From: Phycisphaerae bacterium
Lineage (GTDB): Bacteria > Planctomycetota > Phycisphaerae > Phycisphaerales > SM1A02
Length of the DNA: 21,591 bases
NCBI GenBank assembly: GCA_018665385.1
Contig: JABJDN010000138.1
Span: forward strand, 1-21,591
Direction of reading: 5' to 3'
Numbering within the stretch: position 1 is the first letter of the stretch; each line of letters starts with the position of its first letter. The translations under genes and the position numbers were made by a program. Positions 8,582-15,552 of this stretch are shown in pieces. The notes below the pieces were generated by a model, which searched no databases, was not told the DNA's origin, and saw only the letters and a program-made list of their open reading frames with translations.

Positions 8582-9388
8582 TCAATCGTGCGTAAAGATT
8601 GGCTTTCTCTTTTCAATAAACGCGACTACGCCTTCAAAATGGTCATGTGTTCTTCCGGCAGTCTCTTGTGCGTATGCTTCTTGCGCTAGTTGTTCAGCAA
8701 AATTATTTTCAAACGATTGGTTGAGCAACCGCTTTGTGAGCGAAACTGCTTTTCCAGGAAGCGACGCGAGCGATCGAGCTAATTTCTTCGTTGCTTCTTC
8801 AAGTTCAGCATGGGGAACGACTTGGTTTACAAGTCCAATTGCTAATGCTTCCTCAGCTTTTACAGGTCTTCCAGTGCAGCACATTTCCATTGCACGTCCA
8901 AAGCCAACTAGGCGTGGCAGCGTCCAGGTGCTTCCAGAATCGGGAACAAGACCAACATGCACAAAGACTTCTATGAATGATGCATGTTCACTTGCAATAC
9001 GCATATCGCAAGCAAGTGCTAGTGAGCATCCTGCTCCAGCAGCGACACCATTTACGGAAGCGATCACTGGTTTTTCCATGTTGTGAATTGCTTTCACTAT
9101 TGGGTCGTATCGTTTCTTTAGATCAGCACCTAAATGCGGTTCGTGACCGGGAATATATTTTTCTTTTAAGTCGCCTAAGTCTTGTCCTGAACTAAACGCA
9201 CGCCCAGTACCGGTTAACACAACAACTCGAACCGCTTTGCTTTTGCTAGCGTCTTTCAATGCTTGTTGGAGTTCGGTTGTTAACGCGTTGTTAAACGCAT
9301 TAAGCACGTCGCTTCGATCAAGCGCTATTGTGCAAACGCCGTCGATAATGGAAACGGAAATAGTTTCGAATTCTGTGGTTGTGCTCAT
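8582..9388 (-). CDS. paaG: 1,2-epoxyphenylacetyl-CoA isomerase (crotonase family), PaaG
   Basis: The 268-residue crotonase-fold protein has the PaaG signature segments AFSSGQDLGDL, VNGVAAGAGCSLALACD and GLVPDSGSTWTLPRLVG. The aspartate D150 in GLVPDSG sits where PaaG enzymes carry their catalytic Asp, and the two glutamates of true hydratases are absent, which separates it from the neighbouring PaaF. PaaG isomerises the ring epoxide to the seven-membered oxepin-CoA and also shifts double bonds later in the pathway. The start ATG lies 3 bp after the paaF stop with AGGAA about 9 bases upstream on the minus strand. The C-terminal segment FIEKRKP is shared with PaaF, so the two genes are probably distant paralogues. 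Confidence 0.92.
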   Translation of the reverse strand: MSTTTEFETISVSIIDGVCTIALDRSDVLNAFNNALTTELQQALKDASKSKAVRVVVLTGTGRAFSSGQDLGDLKEKYIPGHEPHLGADLKKRYDPIVKAIHNMEKPVIASVNGVAAGAGCSLALACDMRIASEHASFIEVFVHVGLVPDSGSTWTLPRLVGFGRAMEMCCTGRPVKAEEALAIGLVNQVVPHAELEEATKKLARSLASLPGKAVSLTKRLLNQSFENNFAEQLAQEAYAQETAGRTHDHFEGVVAFIEKRKPIFTHD

Positions 9389-9391
9389 TTG

Positions 9392-10168
9392 TTATGTTCC
9401 TGAAAAAGTAGGTTTGCGTTTTTCAATGAATGCAGTCATACCTTCGGCTTGATCGTTTGTGTCAAAAAGAGAATAGAACAGTGCACGTTCTTCAACAAGT
9501 CCCTCAGAAAGGTGTAACTCACTTGCGTTTAAGACAGAGGCTTTCGCTGCACGTACCGATATAGGTCCTTTTGCCGCAACTATTTTTGCGACATTAAGAG
9601 CCTCTTCAAACCAATGTTCCTTCGGAACTACTCTGCTCACGAGACCGTGCTTGCATGCTTCTTCTGCAGTCAGGAAACGACCGCTCAGCACTACGTCCAT
9701 TGCAAGTGCTTTCCCAAGAGCACGAGTTAACCGTTGCGTTCCGCCTGCACCCGGCATTACGCCGATGTTAATTTCTGGTTGCCCTATTTTGGCAGTTTCT
9801 GATGCAACAATAATATCGCAGTGCATCATAAGCTCGCATCCTCCACCAAGGGCAAAGCCACTCACTGCTGCAACGATTGGTTTTCGGATTTTTTTTATTC
9901 GCTCCCAGACTGCGAATTGATTTCGCTTTCGCATTTCATCCGAGCTAGCTGTAGCCATGTCACCTATGTCAGCACCGGCGGCCCATGCGCGTTCATTTCC
10001 TGAAAGTAACACGACGTTGATAGTGTCATCGGAGTCGTACTGCTCCATGAGTTCTGCGATGTCTTCCATTAAGGGCAGGTTCAGTGCATTGAGAACTTTG
10101 GGGCGATTGATTTTGATTATCGCGACCGGTCCGTCAACTTCAGTTAAAAAGTGTTTGTCTGTAGTCAT
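9392..10168 (-). CDS. paaF: 2,3-dehydroadipyl-CoA hydratase (enoyl-CoA hydratase), PaaF
   Basis: The 258-residue protein is a canonical enoyl-CoA hydratase. The oxyanion-hole segments are ERAWAAGADIGDM and SGFALGGGCELMMHCD. The two catalytic glutamates E112 (GGGCE) and E132 (GQPE) stand 20 residues apart, as in crotonase. In the phenylacetate pathway PaaF hydrates 2,3-dehydroadipyl-CoA to 3-hydroxyadipyl-CoA. It lies 27 bp after the thioesterase and 3 bp before paaG. No strong Shine-Dalgarno is seen at the ATG. By sequence alone it could be a general short-chain enoyl-CoA hydratase; the operon position between the thioesterase and paaG/paaH makes PaaF the best call. Confidence 0.9.
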   Translation of the reverse strand: MTTDKHFLTEVDGPVAIIKINRPKVLNALNLPLMEDIAELMEQYDSDDTINVVLLSGNERAWAAGADIGDMATASSDEMRKRNQFAVWERIKKIRKPIVAAVSGFALGGGCELMMHCDIIVASETAKIGQPEINIGVMPGAGGTQRLTRALGKALAMDVVLSGRFLTAEEACKHGLVSRVVPKEHWFEEALNVAKIVAAKGPISVRAAKASVLNASELHLSEGLVEERALFYSLFDTNDQAEGMTAFIEKRKPTFSGT

Positions 10169-10195
10169 ATGTGCGCATCGTAACCTTTGTAGACT

Positions 10196-10594
10196 TTACG
10201 TGGAGGCAGCGTTTTGAATTAGGTTTTTTATAGTAGCTGAAGGTAGAACCCGCTGAATCTGCTTGCCTGTAGCGCACACGGTGTCGCCTATGGAAGCGGT
10301 AATTTCGCATACGACTGTACAGTCTTTTAACTCAGTAACAATGGCTGAAACGGTTACGGTGGTTCCCAATGGTGCAGGGGCGGAATGGTCAATCGAAAGA
10401 TGCGAACCGATCCCTTGCTCATCTATTTCTAAATGAGGGGCGAGTGTTTCTCTTGCAGCGCATTCAAATTGGTGTGCAATGTCCCACGTGGAGCAGACAG
10501 GGTGGATTACAACGCCATGAAACTGCGGTTGCATTTCTTCTGTTACAACAAATTGAATTGTTTCTGCATTTCCTACTTTGATTGAAGGCTTCAT
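10196..10594 (-). CDS. FlK-like hot-dog acyl-CoA thioesterase
   Basis: This is a 132-residue single hot-dog domain protein resembling the fluoroacetyl-CoA thioesterase FlK family. T36 (in HPVCSTWDI), E44 (in FECAA) and H70 (in SIDHSAPAPLG) stand exactly 6 positions before the FlK catalytic residues T42, E50 and H76 as I recall them, so the triad appears intact. It is the first gene of the paa operon, in the role that PaaI (a different hot-dog subfamily) usually fills: releasing CoA from stalled or toxic intermediates. That role is inference. The start is fixed by an in-frame TGA directly upstream (10595-10597), with a weak GGA four bases before the ATG. Confidence 0.85.
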   Translation of the reverse strand: MKPSIKVGNAETIQFVVTEEMQPQFHGVVIHPVCSTWDIAHQFECAARETLAPHLEIDEQGIGSHLSIDHSAPAPLGTTVTVSAIVTELKDCTVVCEITASIGDTVCATGKQIQRVLPSATIKNLIQNAAST

Positions 10595-10766
10595 TCATTC
10601 CATCATATATTGAGGCGAAGGCGTTTGGGGGGTTCATAATTGCCCTTGTAAAACACCATATCTGTTGATGGGGGGATTTTAATTGCGATTTTTGCGGGTT
10701 ATTTCCACTCTGCATGGTATTGTAGAGGTACCACGTTCTCTAAAACTTCTAGAGGTATACCCCATT
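10595..10766. promoter_or_regulatory. divergent intergenic region between paa operon and kinase gene
   Basis: This 172-bp region must hold the promoters for the leftward paa operon and the rightward kinase. I see no convincing paired -35/-10 boxes on either strand. An extended -10-like TGGTATTGT lies at about 10715-10723 for the kinase, with a poor -35. Two runs of six G occur (10627-10632, 10670-10675). A direct repeat TAGAGGTA occurs at 10723-10730 and 10750-10757, the second copy overlapping the kinase Shine-Dalgarno. Confidence 0.5.
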
Positions 10767-13064
10767 ATGTCCACAGGTGATTTTCCAACAGACCCAAACG
10801 CTGAAACAATGGCATCAGGTGATTTTCCAACTGACCCCAATGCTGAAACTATCGGTTTGCCTAGCGATGAATCTGGTAAAGGGAGCGTCCCTGAGTTAGG
10901 GAAATTCACAACGCAGAATATGCCCACTGAAATCGGTAGATATCGTATTCTTGGCATCATTGCAAGTGGTGGCATGGGCAGTGTGTACGAAGCAATGCAA
11001 GAAGCACCACGGCGTCGAGTTGCGTTGAAAGTGATTAAAGTGGGCGCTGCAAGCGAGATGGCTTTACACCGTTTTCAGTTTGAAGCACAAACTCTTGCAA
11101 AACTAAGTCATCCAAATATTGCTCAAATTTACGAAGCGGGCACTTGGGAAAGTGAGAACGGCGAAGCGCCATTCTTCGCAATGGAATATATCCCTGGCGC
11201 ACAGACCCTTATAAAATACGCTGAAAGAAAAGACTTATCAATCAAGGACCGCCTTAGTTTGTTTGCCAGTGTGTGCGACGCTGTGCATCACGGACATCAA
11301 AAGGGTGTTATTCACCGTGACTTAAAGCCAGACAATATTCTTGTAGACAACAACGGCGATCCGAAAATTATTGACTTTGGTGTAGCGCGTGCGACAGATG
11401 CGGACCTTGCAGTCACAACGATGCAAACTACGATGGGACAACTGATAGGTACGTTGCAGTATATGAGCCCAGAGCAATGCGACGCAGACCCAGATCGGAT
11501 TGATACTCGAAGTGATGTGTACGCTCTTGGTGTAATTTTGTTTCAGCTTCTATCAGGTGCATTGCCGTACGACTTACGCCGGCAAGCGATACATGAGGCA
11601 GTTCGAGTTATTAAAGAACAAAGACCTTCTTCCATGGCGACGATTAGCGGAACTTTACGAGGCGATGTAGATACAATTGCGCTAAAAGCGATGGAAAAAG
11701 ATCGCGATAGGCGATACCAATCTGCTGCAGAACTAGCGGGCGATATTCATCACTTCTTAAACAACGAGCCAATCATTGCTCGTCCATTAAGTATCGGATA
11801 CCAAGTAGGGCTCTTTACGAAAAAGTACAAGCGGACATGTGCAGCAGTCATTTTGCTGGCTGTTTCTATAGTAGTGGGCATCTTCGGTACAACCTACGGA
11901 ATGTTAGAAGCGAATCACCAGAAAACAATCGCTATAGAGCAGCGTGACTTAGCTGAGAATCGATACGAAGCTGTCCTTGATATTTCTAAAGACGTTCTTG
12001 GCGATTTTTACAATGGCATTGTAAAATTAAATGCAGCTCTTGAGGTTCGTAAGCTAGTTCTTGATTCGTCAATGGAACACTTAGTAGACCTAGAGGAATC
12101 AGCAGGACCAACCAACGAACTGCAAGCAACAAAAGCAAAAACGCATACTCTTCTTAGCCAGTTTTATGGCAGTTTGAATGCATCAAATATGGGTGACATT
12201 GACTCTGCAAGGGTACACCAACAAAATGCTATTACGTTGTATACAAATCTTATAGAAGATGGCGCAGTAGAACATCATTACAACTTGGCACTCTGTTATT
12301 CCGAACTCGCACACCTTGATAGGCTTGAAAAAAAATACGGGGACAGTTTGAAAAATTTAGAGACTGCTCTAGAGCATAATTCTAAGTTGTTACAAACTAA
12401 CCCAGATGATAAATATGCCATGCGATTGCATCGTCGTGTTCTTATGACTAAACTCGATGTCCTCGTAAAGTTAGAAGACACAAAAGCTGTTCAAGAGTTA
12501 CTTACAACATTGATAGAATCCCGCAAACGAGCATATCAAGAATCACAAAATGATTTGCGCTTGCAACGGGACTACGCAAATATTCTGTTGAGAGCTGGAA
12601 GTGTAAATCTTGGCGCGGGCAATTTCGATACATCAATTGACCAATATGAAACAGCATTAAGTGCATTCAAATCGCTCGTTGCATCGGAGCCAGAAAATGG
12701 TAGGGCACCGCGCGATTTAGCGTGGGGATATTACTTTCTAGGAGAAGTATATATTGCAAATGACCAGCATACTGTTGGATTAGAACATCTCGAATCTGGT
12801 CTTGCGCTTATAAAAGACAGGTGCATTGCGTTCCATATGGATGCCGATGCTCGTTCGGACCTTCCAAAGTACCTTGGAGCGTATGTGAATATATGCGGCG
12901 AAATAGACCAAGATGACCGCTCTAAAGAGCAGTGTTTCATCGTATTGTTGCATTTACAGCCAGTTATTGAAGGTAATCCTGAAAATTACGCACTTGGCGA
13001 AATATACAACCAAATCCAGGAATGGCACGACCAAATTGGTCAAGTTGCAGCCTTGGAAAATTAA
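10767..13064 (+). CDS. membrane Ser/Thr protein kinase with TPR-like C-terminal domain
   Basis: The 765-residue protein starts with a short N-terminal region containing two near-identical copies of GDFPTDPNAET. A Hanks-type kinase domain follows (about 59-330): glycine loop ASGGMGSVYEA (66-76), ATP lysine K88 in VALKVIK, HRDLKPDN (183-190), DFG (203-205) and SPE (234-236). All key residues are present, so it should be active. One membrane helix lies at about 358-379. The remaining 385 residues are helical with TPR-like pairs and should lie outside the membrane. This layout is common in Planctomycetes. The ATG at 10767 is preferred over the upstream TTG (10683) because AGAGG (10751-10755) precedes it and the extra residues look unlike a domain. 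The target is unknown. It is divergent from the paa operon. Confidence 0.93.
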   Translation: MSTGDFPTDPNAETMASGDFPTDPNAETIGLPSDESGKGSVPELGKFTTQNMPTEIGRYRILGIIASGGMGSVYEAMQEAPRRRVALKVIKVGAASEMALHRFQFEAQTLAKLSHPNIAQIYEAGTWESENGEAPFFAMEYIPGAQTLIKYAERKDLSIKDRLSLFASVCDAVHHGHQKGVIHRDLKPDNILVDNNGDPKIIDFGVARATDADLAVTTMQTTMGQLIGTLQYMSPEQCDADPDRIDTRSDVYALGVILFQLLSGALPYDLRRQAIHEAVRVIKEQRPSSMATISGTLRGDVDTIALKAMEKDRDRRYQSAAELAGDIHHFLNNEPIIARPLSIGYQVGLFTKKYKRTCAAVILLAVSIVVGIFGTTYGMLEANHQKTIAIEQRDLAENRYEAVLDISKDVLGDFYNGIVKLNAALEVRKLVLDSSMEHLVDLEESAGPTNELQATKAKTHTLLSQFYGSLNASNMGDIDSARVHQQNAITLYTNLIEDGAVEHHYNLALCYSELAHLDRLEKKYGDSLKNLETALEHNSKLLQTNPDDKYAMRLHRRVLMTKLDVLVKLEDTKAVQELLTTLIESRKRAYQESQNDLRLQRDYANILLRAGSVNLGAGNFDTSIDQYETALSAFKSLVASEPENGRAPRDLAWGYYFLGEVYIANDQHTVGLEHLESGLALIKDRCIAFHMDADARSDLPKYLGAYVNICGEIDQDDRSKEQCFIVLLHLQPVIEGNPENYALGEIYNQIQEWHDQIGQVAALEN
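10773..10850 (+). repeat. tandem repeat encoding GDFPTDPNAET twice in the kinase N-terminus
   Basis: Two adjacent units encode STGDFPTDPNAETM and ASGDFPTDPNAETI. At DNA level the copies differ mainly at third codon positions (for example ccaacagac versus ccaactgac), so the peptide has been kept while the codons drifted. It could be an interaction or phosphorylation motif ahead of the kinase domain. Confidence 0.75.
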
Positions 13065-13067
13065 ACA

Positions 13068-13090
13068 ATGCTCCTTACAGCATCTTTTTT
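13068..13090 (+). terminator. weak intrinsic terminator after the kinase gene
   Basis: Four bases after the kinase stop, ATGCT (13068-13072) can pair with AGCAT (13079-13083) around a 6-base loop and is followed by cTTTTTT. The stem is only 5 bp, so termination may be partial; the stronger hairpin downstream may act as backup. Confidence 0.45.
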
Positions 13091-13248
13091 AGACTAAAAA
13101 CAGCATAATTGAATTTTATTGAGAATATAGGTTCACACTTTGCTTTCTAATGGATAGTTGGTAGTGACAAGTGAATTAAAAATACACAAACAACGAACTC
13201 TTCTAGAACACTCCTCGTATTACTGAAAACTTCTCTTTCCTCTCCTAA

Positions 13249-13300
13249 CTCTCCTCTCTCCTCTCTCCTCTTTCCTCTCTCTCCAAACTCTCTCCAAACT
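13249..13300. repeat. pyrimidine tract: tandem heptamer CTCTCCT (x4) followed by tandem 11-mer (x2)
   Basis: From 13249 to 13276 the heptamer CTCTCCT is repeated four times, the fourth copy with one change (CTTTCCT), within an uninterrupted pyrimidine run to 13284. The 11-mer CTCTCCAAACT then occurs twice in direct tandem (13279-13289 and 13290-13300). A related pyrimidine run lies just upstream (13231-13246). Confidence 0.85.
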
Positions 13301-13315
13301 TCCTTATACAAGGAG

Positions 13316-13355
13316 AAACACTTCCTCGAGCCAATAGCTTGAGGGAGTGTTTTTT
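13316..13355 (+). terminator. intrinsic terminator between convergent kinase and permease genes
   Basis: The arm AAACACTTCCTCGAG (13316-13330) pairs along all 15 bases, with two G-U wobbles, with CTTGAGGGAGTGTTT (13338-13352) around a 7-base loop. On the plus strand it ends in an unbroken T run (13350-13355), which fits termination of the kinase transcript. On the minus strand only TTT follows the stem, so action on the permease transcript is less certain. Confidence 0.8.
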
Positions 13356-13391
13356 GTTACGTGTTCGGGTTACGTACCCGCGAGTTTTGCA

Positions 13392-15509
13392 TTACAAACG
13401 AGGAAGCTCTTGGTATTGCGTTTTCAGGCTCTGGATTCCTACTTCTTCGCCGATGATGGTGAGTTGGTCGTGTTCTTCTAATACGGTACTGCCACGAGGA
13501 ATAACCATATGGCCTCTTCTGTGAATAAGTGTAAGAAGGCAATCTTCTGGGAACCCGAGTTTATGGATAGGTAAATCAATTAAACTTTCCGTGCGGGTTC
13601 CTACTTCTAAATGAAGAGATAGGAACCGATCTTCTCGGAGTAAAATTTCTTTGAGTTGCTGGTTCGTTGAAGCGGCTAGCCATTTTTTCATAAAGCCTTC
13701 TTTGTCTACGTGGCCTGCAAGTTGCGCAAGCATACGTAAGTGTTGGGAAGGGTCTTTTTCTGGACTTACAAGGAAAAAGATAGCTCGAATCGATTTCTCT
13801 TCATGGTGCTCACCAAAGGCGCCACCAATATCAATAGTAACTCCTTCGATACTTCTGGCGATGACCATCAAGGGCGTGTCAATATGTGGAAGTCGTAAGT
13901 GTGGCAGTGCTACGTTTCCAGTTACTGGAGTAGCTCCAATTTTAGTGCCATGGAGAAACTCTTCAGATAATGATGTGGATGTGACTGGAAGCAGTGCAGA
14001 AAGTTCTTCGGATGCCAAGCGGACGATATCTTCAAATGAAGAGCCGTCAGGTGCATCAACCACTCTGGCTGTCGTTATTATTTCATCAAAGGGGTCATGC
14101 GCACGTAATCCTTTTTCTTTGAGGATTTCACGAAGTTCTACATCTAAAGCGTCAAATCGTTTGCGACCAAGGCGTTCAAAAATGTGATACAGCGCACCAT
14201 ACCGCTCTACTCGTTTTCGAGCGTAAGCAAAATACCAGAGTACGCCAACAACGATTATTGCTGAGGAGAAAAGCACTGGAATCCAACCCATTACGACAAT
14301 AATTGCGAGACAAGAAATCACGCCAACAATTTGAAGCCAGGGATAGAAGGGGGCTCTAAAACCAGGGTCGTACGAATCAAGTTTGGTTTCACGCATAACT
14401 ACCACAGCAATGCAAAGTAAAGCGAACATCAGGAGTTGAAAAGAACTCGCTAGTTTTGCAATTTTCAATGGGTCTAAAAACAATATGACAATCGCAATAA
14501 CTGAAGCGGAAACAACAATGCCTATAACTGGGGTACCCTTGCCGTCAACTTTGCGTAATAGTTTCGGTAGCAAGTGGTCTCTACTCATTGCGAGGGGATA
14601 GCGCGAAGCACTCAAAATTCCAGCGTTTGCAACAGACAAAAAGGCAAAAATGGCAGCAAACGCCATGATATATGCACCGGTGCTTGACCCTGTTATTTCT
14701 CGTGCAACGGTAGAAGCGGGCGTTAAGTTAATCTCGCCATTAACATGTGCAAGGTTTTCGGTACCACTTACGCCAACCATCACAGATACACCAACGATAT
14801 ACACGATCACAGCCACACCAATTGCTAGGAATAGACCAAGGGGCAAGTTGCGTTCGGGATTTTCAATTTCACCCGCAACGCTAATGACTTTGGTTACGCC
14901 AACGTAACTAATGAATACCAAGCCAGCTGCAGAAAATATATTCATTGCGCCACTATCTAAAAAGCCATCGAAGTTTGCTGGTCGGATAGCGATAGAGCCA
15001 GCGACTAAAAACCACGTTAACAAAGACAGAAGCAACACGACAAGTACGATTTGGAACGAAGTAGTTTTCTTTGCCCCTAAGATGTTTAATCCAGCGAAGA
15101 ATACAACAAGCCCCAGTGCTATGAATGTGTAGACAGAATCGCCAGTTTCAGCAGGCAGAAACAACTGTATGTACGCACCCATGCCGACGAGAGCAAAAGC
15201 AGTTTTGAGGATGAGGGCCAGCCAAATTCCTAAACCGCCAATCGTGCCAACCATCGGTCCAAGGCTTCTATCAAGGAAATAGTACGCTCCGCCAGACCTT
15301 GGCATTGCAGTTCCAAGCTCAATTTTGCTGAGCATCGGAGGTATTAACAATAACCCTGCTATTAAATATGCAAGGACAACCGCAGGCCCTGCAATTTGTA
15401 CGGCAAAACTTGGCAAAAGGAAAAAACCACTGCTGAGTGTTGCGCCCGTAGCGAGTGCAAACACGCCAAACAGTCCTAAATGTTTCTTAGTTTTGGGGAT
15501 GGAGGGCAT
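13392..15509 (-). CDS. APC-superfamily permease fused to PTS EIIA-like and TrkA-C-like domains
   Basis: The 705-residue protein begins with an amino-acid/cation permease domain (about 8-430) of around 12 hydrophobic segments, including GATLSSGFF in helix 1 and the family segment PRSGGAYYFLDRSLG (70-84). A cytoplasmic part follows. Residues about 475-625 resemble an EIIA type-2 (EIIA-Ntr-like) domain, with the phosphorylatable histidine position kept as H537 in NVALPHLRLPH. Residues about 635-700 resemble a TrkA-C (RCK_C) ligand-binding domain (LIDLPIHKLGFPEDC ... HDQLTIIGEE). It probably moves an amino acid or cation across the inner membrane under control of the two C-terminal domains; the substrate cannot be told. 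It lies 43 bp after fumarase on the same strand, with a hairpin (CCAAC/GTTGG) but no T run in the gap. Confidence 0.88.
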   Translation of the reverse strand: MPSIPKTKKHLGLFGVFALATGATLSSGFFLLPSFAVQIAGPAVVLAYLIAGLLLIPPMLSKIELGTAMPRSGGAYYFLDRSLGPMVGTIGGLGIWLALILKTAFALVGMGAYIQLFLPAETGDSVYTFIALGLVVFFAGLNILGAKKTTSFQIVLVVLLLSLLTWFLVAGSIAIRPANFDGFLDSGAMNIFSAAGLVFISYVGVTKVISVAGEIENPERNLPLGLFLAIGVAVIVYIVGVSVMVGVSGTENLAHVNGEINLTPASTVAREITGSSTGAYIMAFAAIFAFLSVANAGILSASRYPLAMSRDHLLPKLLRKVDGKGTPVIGIVVSASVIAIVILFLDPLKIAKLASSFQLLMFALLCIAVVVMRETKLDSYDPGFRAPFYPWLQIVGVISCLAIIVVMGWIPVLFSSAIIVVGVLWYFAYARKRVERYGALYHIFERLGRKRFDALDVELREILKEKGLRAHDPFDEIITTARVVDAPDGSSFEDIVRLASEELSALLPVTSTSLSEEFLHGTKIGATPVTGNVALPHLRLPHIDTPLMVIARSIEGVTIDIGGAFGEHHEEKSIRAIFFLVSPEKDPSQHLRMLAQLAGHVDKEGFMKKWLAASTNQQLKEILLREDRFLSLHLEVGTRTESLIDLPIHKLGFPEDCLLTLIHRRGHMVIPRGSTVLEEHDQLTIIGEEVGIQSLKTQYQELPRL

Positions 15510-15552
15510 TTGTATTGCCCATTATGCCCGATTTCCAACAATCCCGTTGGTT

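Larger units (their letters stand above)
13065..13391. other. gene-free region between convergent kinase and permease genes
   Basis: I see no credible gene in these 327 bp. They hold a weak hairpin just after the kinase stop, an AT-rich stretch (about 13085-13190), a pyrimidine-rich repeat tract (13231-13303), a strong intrinsic terminator (13316-13355), and a small hairpin with arms CGGGT (13366-13370) and ACCCG (13376-13380) that lies directly after the permease stop when read on the minus strand. The only open frames touching it are antisense to the permease end. Confidence 0.8.

Noticed and set aside
10683..10766. TTG-initiated extension of the kinase
   Set aside because: The extra 28 residues have no domain features, and the ATG at 10767 has a Shine-Dalgarno-like AGAGG upstream.
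13249..13300. Possible CRISPR-like repeat array
   Set aside because: The repeats are 7 and 11 bases long, directly adjacent and without spacers, so this is simple tandem repetition.
13651..14187. 178-codon open frame on the plus strand
   Set aside because: Antisense to the EIIA-like part of the permease, whose domains are well supported.
15515..15552. Hairpin CCAAC/GTTGG after the fumC stop as a terminator
   Set aside because: On the transcribed (minus) strand it is followed by AAATC rather than a T run, so it does not look like an intrinsic terminator.
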